Positions 33,297 to 36,460 of a DNA stretch of 36,460 bases are shown piece by piece. A program made the position numbers and the translations under genes. A model generated the notes under the pieces. It did not search any database. It was not told the origin of the DNA and saw only the letters and a program-made list of their open reading frames with translations. The DNA is from Gammaproteobacteria bacterium. Lineage in GTDB: Bacteria; Pseudomonadota; Gammaproteobacteria; Arenicellales; Poriferihabitantaceae. Location: the NCBI GenBank assembly GCA_028817405.1, contig JAPPPS010000150.1, positions 1-36,460 on the forward strand. Direction: 5' to 3'. Every line of letters starts with the position of its first letter. The first letter of the stretch is position 1.

Positions 33297-34233
33297 CCTT
33301 CACGCCGAGCGATTTCATCAGGCGTTTTTTCTCCACTTCATGCGTCTTCACTTTCTCCTCCAGCCAGGCGATAAACGCCTTGACATAGCGGTTGCTCAGG
33401 TGTTTGACCGGACACACCAGATAGTACGATTCAATCGCGAGCGCGCCCAACTGCGGCGCCAGCGGCAGCAACTTGCCGGCGCGCAGTTCGTTCATCGCCA
33501 AGGTCGCGGTCTCCAGCACCACGCCCAGTTCATCCTCGGCCGCTTTCAACGACATCGACGAGCGGTCGAAGTACAACCCATGCGACGCCTGGGCAGCGTC
33601 CATGCCGTGCAAGTCCAGCCACTCATGCCACTTGATGTCGGCTTTGACCGTGTGAATGAGGCGCGCGCGGGCGAGCACATGCGCGGCGCCGTCCTTGCCG
33701 GCCCGCTTCGCGCGCGCCGCCAACTTGGGCGCGCACAACGGCAGCACATAGTCGGTGACCAGCGCTTGGCAATGCAGGCCTTCGGGCATATCCACGGTGT
33801 ACCGAATGTCGACATCGATGTTTTCTTTTTCGAAATCGCTCAACTCGGAAGTGGCGTCGATACGCAAGTCGAGATGCGGATGCGCGGCGACGAAGTCGGC
33901 CAGTTGCGGCGACAACCACCGTACGCCGAAACTCGACGACACGCGAATCGTCAAACTGCGGTAGTCGCGCGCCAGCGAGATGGTGTTATGGGTCTCGCGC
34001 AGCAGCGCCAACGCTTGGTCCGCGGCTTTGAACAACCGCTCGCCTTCCTCGGTCAGAACCAAGCGCCGGCGAATGCGGCGAAACAGCGCGACGCCCATAC
34101 GCTGTTCAAGGGTTTTAATTTGCTGGCTGACCGCGGAACGCGACACCAGCAACTCGGCGGCCGCGCGGTTGACGCTGGAGTGCCGCGCCACCGCCTCAAA
34201 ATAAACAATCGCGTTGATGTTGGGGAATCGCAT
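33238..34233 (-). CDS. LysR-family transcriptional regulator (GcvA-like)
   Basis: The 331-residue protein starts MRFPNINAIVYFEAVARHSS and has the winged helix-turn-helix VNRAAAELLVSRSAVSQQIKTLEQ at about 21-44, then the LysR substrate-binding domain (LTIRVSSSFGVRWLSPQLADF onwards). The GcvA subgroup is suggested by the N-terminus and the 'FGVRWLSPQL' strand. It most likely controls the TRAP/transketolase genes in response to a pathway acid. The start codon is at 34233 (ATG); the frame runs on antisense to dctQ and dctM but that part is shadow. It is divergent from dctQ with only 33 bp between start codons and overlaps the dehydrogenase gene at its 3' end. Confidence 0.9.
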   Translation of the reverse strand: MRFPNINAIVYFEAVARHSSVNRAAAELLVSRSAVSQQIKTLEQRMGVALFRRIRRRLVLTEEGERLFKAADQALALLRETHNTISLARDYRSLTIRVSSSFGVRWLSPQLADFVAAHPHLDLRIDATSELSDFEKENIDVDIRYTVDMPEGLHCQALVTDYVLPLCAPKLAARAKRAGKDGAAHVLARARLIHTVKADIKWHEWLDLHGMDAAQASHGLYFDRSSMSLKAAEDELGVVLETATLAMNELRAGKLLPLAPQLGALAIESYYLVCPVKHLSNRYVKAFIAWLEEKVKTHEVEKKRLMKSLGVKVKPFCRGHRRHARAAPARR

Positions 34234-34266
34234 CGGGAATCGACAAACCGCGCGGCATGTTGAGCG

Positions 34267-34857
34267 ATGATAGCACAAGACAAATCCTTGCTGCGTCAAC
34301 TCATCATCGCGCCGCGCGCAGCCGGACCTTTGGGCGCGCTGGCCGCGGGACTGGACACGCTCACGCGAGCGGTGTGCGCGGTGGTTTTGTGGCTGACTTT
34401 CACCGCCATCTTGGCGCCGACTTTCGCCAACGCGGTGTTGAGATACACCACCAACGCCAGTTTGGTGTGGTCGGTGGAAATCGTTCAACTCACCTTTCCG
34501 TGGTTCATCATGGCCGGCGCGGTGCTGGCCGCGCAGCATGGTCGGCACATCGGCATCGCGGTTTTTATCGCGCAACTTCGGCCCGCGGCCGCCAAGTGGT
34601 TGCGCGTACTGGTGCAACTTCTGATTCTGCTCGCCTGCTTCGCCATCATCACCGTCTACATCGGCGGCGGCATGTTCGAAGGCGGCATGGCGTTTGCGGC
34701 CGGCGATGTCATCTTCACCTCGCTCGGCGTCCCGCAATCGTTCAGTTACCTCGCGCTGCTGTGCGGCTACATTCTGCTCGGCTTGACCGCGGCGGTCGGC
34801 ATCTACCGCTTGTTGTATGACGGCGCGCGCGAAGATGCCGCGGCGGCGAATTTTTGA
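34267..34857 (+). CDS. dctQ: TRAP transporter small permease (DctQ family)
   Basis: The 196-residue membrane protein has four transmembrane helices and the DctQ signature around SLVWSVEIVQLTFPWFIMAGAVLAAQHGRHIGIAV (about residues 64-98). It forms the membrane complex with DctM, driven by the sodium gradient in known systems. The ATG at 34267 lies 33 bp from the divergent lysR start, so its promoter must overlap lysR or lie inside it. The DctM gene follows after 34 bp. Confidence 0.9.
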   Translation: MIAQDKSLLRQLIIAPRAAGPLGALAAGLDTLTRAVCAVVLWLTFTAILAPTFANAVLRYTTNASLVWSVEIVQLTFPWFIMAGAVLAAQHGRHIGIAVFIAQLRPAAAKWLRVLVQLLILLACFAIITVYIGGGMFEGGMAFAAGDVIFTSLGVPQSFSYLALLCGYILLGLTAAVGIYRLLYDGAREDAAAANF

Positions 34858-34891
34858 TTGGACGAACCGGTAATCCAACGGAATCGAAACC

Positions 34892-36331
34892 ATGTCGCCC
34901 ACCGCCGCTTTAGTTTTTGTCGCGCTGCTGCTGTTGGCGACGCCGGTCGCGCATGCGCTGCTCATCGCCAGCGGCTTCGCCATGTGGATGAATGAACCGT
35001 TGTTTTTGTTCGAGGCGATTCTCAACCTGTACCAACCCACCTCCAGTTTTCCGATGTTGGCGATTCCGTTCTTCATCATGGCCGGCAACCTGATGATGTC
35101 GGGGCGCTTTGGCGATTATCTCGTAACTTTCGCCAAAATCCTGGTCGGCGCGGTGAAAGGCGGCCTGGCGCAGGTCAGCGTGGTCGGCTCGCTGTTCTTC
35201 GGCGGCGTGTCCGGCTCGGCGGTCGCCGATGCATCGGCGCTCGGCAACGCGCTGATTCCGGTGCAGAAAAAGCAACGCTACCCGCAAGGTTTCCCGGCCG
35301 CGGTCAACGCCGCATCATCGACCATATCGGTTTTGATTCCGCCGTCGATTCCGCTGATTCTGTACGGCTTGGTCACCGAAACATCGATTCCCAAACTCTT
35401 CCTGGCCGGCATCATTCCCGGCATCGCCTTGACCGTCATGTTCGCTTCCGTTTGCTATGCCATCGCGCGTATCCGCAACTTGCCGGCGTCACCGGCTGAA
35501 GCAAAAAACCGCATCACATTGCCCAAGTTGTTCGACCGCCGCGACGCGGTCATCATCGCGGCCGCCACCGCCGCGCTCACCGCGCTGGTCATCGCCGGCG
35601 CGCTCACTATTCCGGCCGCGTTGGCGACCGGCATCGCCGTCATGCTCATTCACACCACTTTCGTCTCGCGGCGATTCAAGTGGCGCAACATCCCCGCGGA
35701 CCTGGTGAAAGCGGTGCCGGCGCTGTTGATGCCGGTGATGGTCGTGGTGCTGGCCAAAGGCGGCATCGTCACACCGACCGAAATCAGCGTGTTCGCGGTG
35801 GTCTATGCACTGTTGGTCGGCGCGCTGGTGTACCGCGACTTGTCGTTTCGCATCGTCGCGCAGAGCATCCTCACCACCGGCATCATGACCGGCGTCATTA
35901 TGTTGGTCATCATGGGTTCGAGCGTATTGCAGTGGATTTTGTCGTACGAAAGCGTGCCGGAAAATCTTGCGCTGTTCATGCTGGACACGCTGAAGTCGCC
36001 GTGGGCAATCATCATCGGCATGAACATCCTGATGATTCTCATCGGCGCTTTTCTCGACTTGCCCGCGGCGGTCCTCCTGCTTGCGCCCATCTTCACCGGC
36101 GTCGCGGCGCAAATCGGCGTTGACCCGATTCAACTTGGCGTGATGATGGTGATGAATTTGGCGATTGGCTTATATACTCCGCCGGTCGGCACCACCTTGT
36201 TCGTGTCGGTCGCCATCGAGCGCGTGCCTATTGGACGGGTGTTCGTGCATCTGCTGCCGTTTTATGTCACCGCGTTGATTGTTTTGGGCCTCATCAGTTT
36301 CGTCCCCGGCATTTCGACCATGCTGTTGTAG
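34892..36331 (+). CDS. dctM: TRAP transporter large permease (DctM family)
   Basis: The 479-residue protein has about twelve to thirteen transmembrane segments. DctM landmarks are IPFFIMAGNLMMSG (about 57-70), FFGGVSGSAVADASALG (about 103-119) and ISVLIPPSIPLILYG (about 145-159). Length is slightly above the usual 425-430 because of an extra loop near residues 190-260. It is the ion-coupled translocation subunit and should accept substrate from the binding protein encoded at 29304. ATG 34892 follows a weak purine-rich stretch. It ends 53 bp before the next gene. Confidence 0.92.
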   Translation: MSPTAALVFVALLLLATPVAHALLIASGFAMWMNEPLFLFEAILNLYQPTSSFPMLAIPFFIMAGNLMMSGRFGDYLVTFAKILVGAVKGGLAQVSVVGSLFFGGVSGSAVADASALGNALIPVQKKQRYPQGFPAAVNAASSTISVLIPPSIPLILYGLVTETSIPKLFLAGIIPGIALTVMFASVCYAIARIRNLPASPAEAKNRITLPKLFDRRDAVIIAAATAALTALVIAGALTIPAALATGIAVMLIHTTFVSRRFKWRNIPADLVKAVPALLMPVMVVVLAKGGIVTPTEISVFAVVYALLVGALVYRDLSFRIVAQSILTTGIMTGVIMLVIMGSSVLQWILSYESVPENLALFMLDTLKSPWAIIIGMNILMILIGAFLDLPAAVLLLAPIFTGVAAQIGVDPIQLGVMMVMNLAIGLYTPPVGTTLFVSVAIERVPIGRVFVHLLPFYVTALIVLGLISFVPGISTMLL

Positions 36332-36384
36332 CGCGGCGAATGCGTGCTATCATCGCGCTCATTAACGACTCACCCAACACGCTC

Positions 36385-36460
36385 ATGCAACTCGCCCGGC
36401 AACTGGAACGACTTGGCACTGAGACCGCGTTTGCGGTCTCGGATATGGCGGCGGCGTGGG
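36385..36460 (+). CDS. Probable class I/II PLP-dependent aminotransferase, N-terminal fragment
   Basis: The ATG at 36385 opens a frame to the window end that reads MQLARQLERLGTETAF and then AVSDMAAAW. 'RL..LGTETAF.V...A' within the first 15-20 residues is a common start of aspartate-aminotransferase-fold enzymes, before the GQP segment. Only 25 residues are visible, so the family call is tentative. A TATCAT -10-like hexamer (36348-36353) lies upstream. The start includes a perfect 8-bp palindromic stem GAGACCGC-GTTT-GCGGTCTC (36421-36440) inside the coding region. Confidence 0.5.
   Translation, partial: MQLARQLERLGTETAFAVSDMAAAW

Noticed and set aside
34234-35088. N-terminal extension of the LysR reading frame on the minus strand
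   Set aside because: It is antisense to dctQ and dctM; LysR proteins start at the helix-turn-helix, so the ATG at 34233 is right.

Overview
The window is a high-GC (roughly 64 % by eye), gene-dense bacterial chromosome segment. I see no RNA genes, phage genes, transposases or plasmid functions. The content is typical of a heterotrophic proteobacterium, most likely alphaproteobacterial: three CUT1-type ABC sugar/polyol importers, a DctPQM TRAP importer, Tat-like binding-protein signals, a SorC-type regulator and an erythritol-kinase-like FGGY kinase. That lineage call is an inference from gene content only.

Layout. (1) 1-1845: the 5' end of a minus-strand AAA_14/DUF4143-type ATPase behind a 32-bp-period repeat array, an MFS transporter, and a GTGAC-type hexamer repeat upstream of it. 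(2) 1846-4384 (+): FucU/RbsD mutarotase, PfkB kinase and MtnA isomerase in overlapping order. (3) 11447-4396 (-): a convergent operon of two permeases, two ATPases, a binding protein and MtnK. (4) 11448-11570: a divergent control region with an inverted repeat, followed by a SorC-family regulator. (5) 12653-21624 (+): a second ABC importer, again with two ATPases, then an EryA-like FGGY kinase, a 2-hydroxyacid dehydrogenase and a FucA/Ald2-like class II aldolase. (6) 21629-29146 (+): a third ABC importer (two permeases, binding protein) whose single canonical ATPase lies at the far end, after a XylB-like kinase and an AraM/glycerol-1-phosphate-dehydrogenase-like enzyme. (7) 29147-36331: a strong-looking promoter, TRAP binding protein, split transketolase, LtnD-like dehydrogenase, a divergent LysR regulator, then TRAP small and large permeases. 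(8) From 36385: the start of a probable aminotransferase.

How the genes may work together. MtnK and MtnA are consecutive steps on 5-methylthioribose or 5-deoxyribose. MtnK is encoded in the operon of a dedicated ABC importer. A class II aldolase with all four FucA metal ligands is present, while none of the later methionine-salvage genes is. This suggests uptake of a 5-modified ribose, phosphorylation, isomerisation and aldol cleavage to DHAP (a DHAP-shunt-like route). The remaining modules look like parallel routes for polyols, sugar acids or branched sugars: kinase plus 2-hydroxyacid dehydrogenase, kinase plus G1PDH-like enzyme, and split transketolase plus LtnD-like dehydrogenase.

The most unusual points are: a dual-ATPase ABC importer in which one ATPase has lost the catalytic Glu and switch His while its partner has an altered signature motif; Gln-to-Glu Q-loops in three ATPases; the 32-bp repeat array ahead of the AAA ATPase; and near absence of ACGT, AGCT and GATC across the window.
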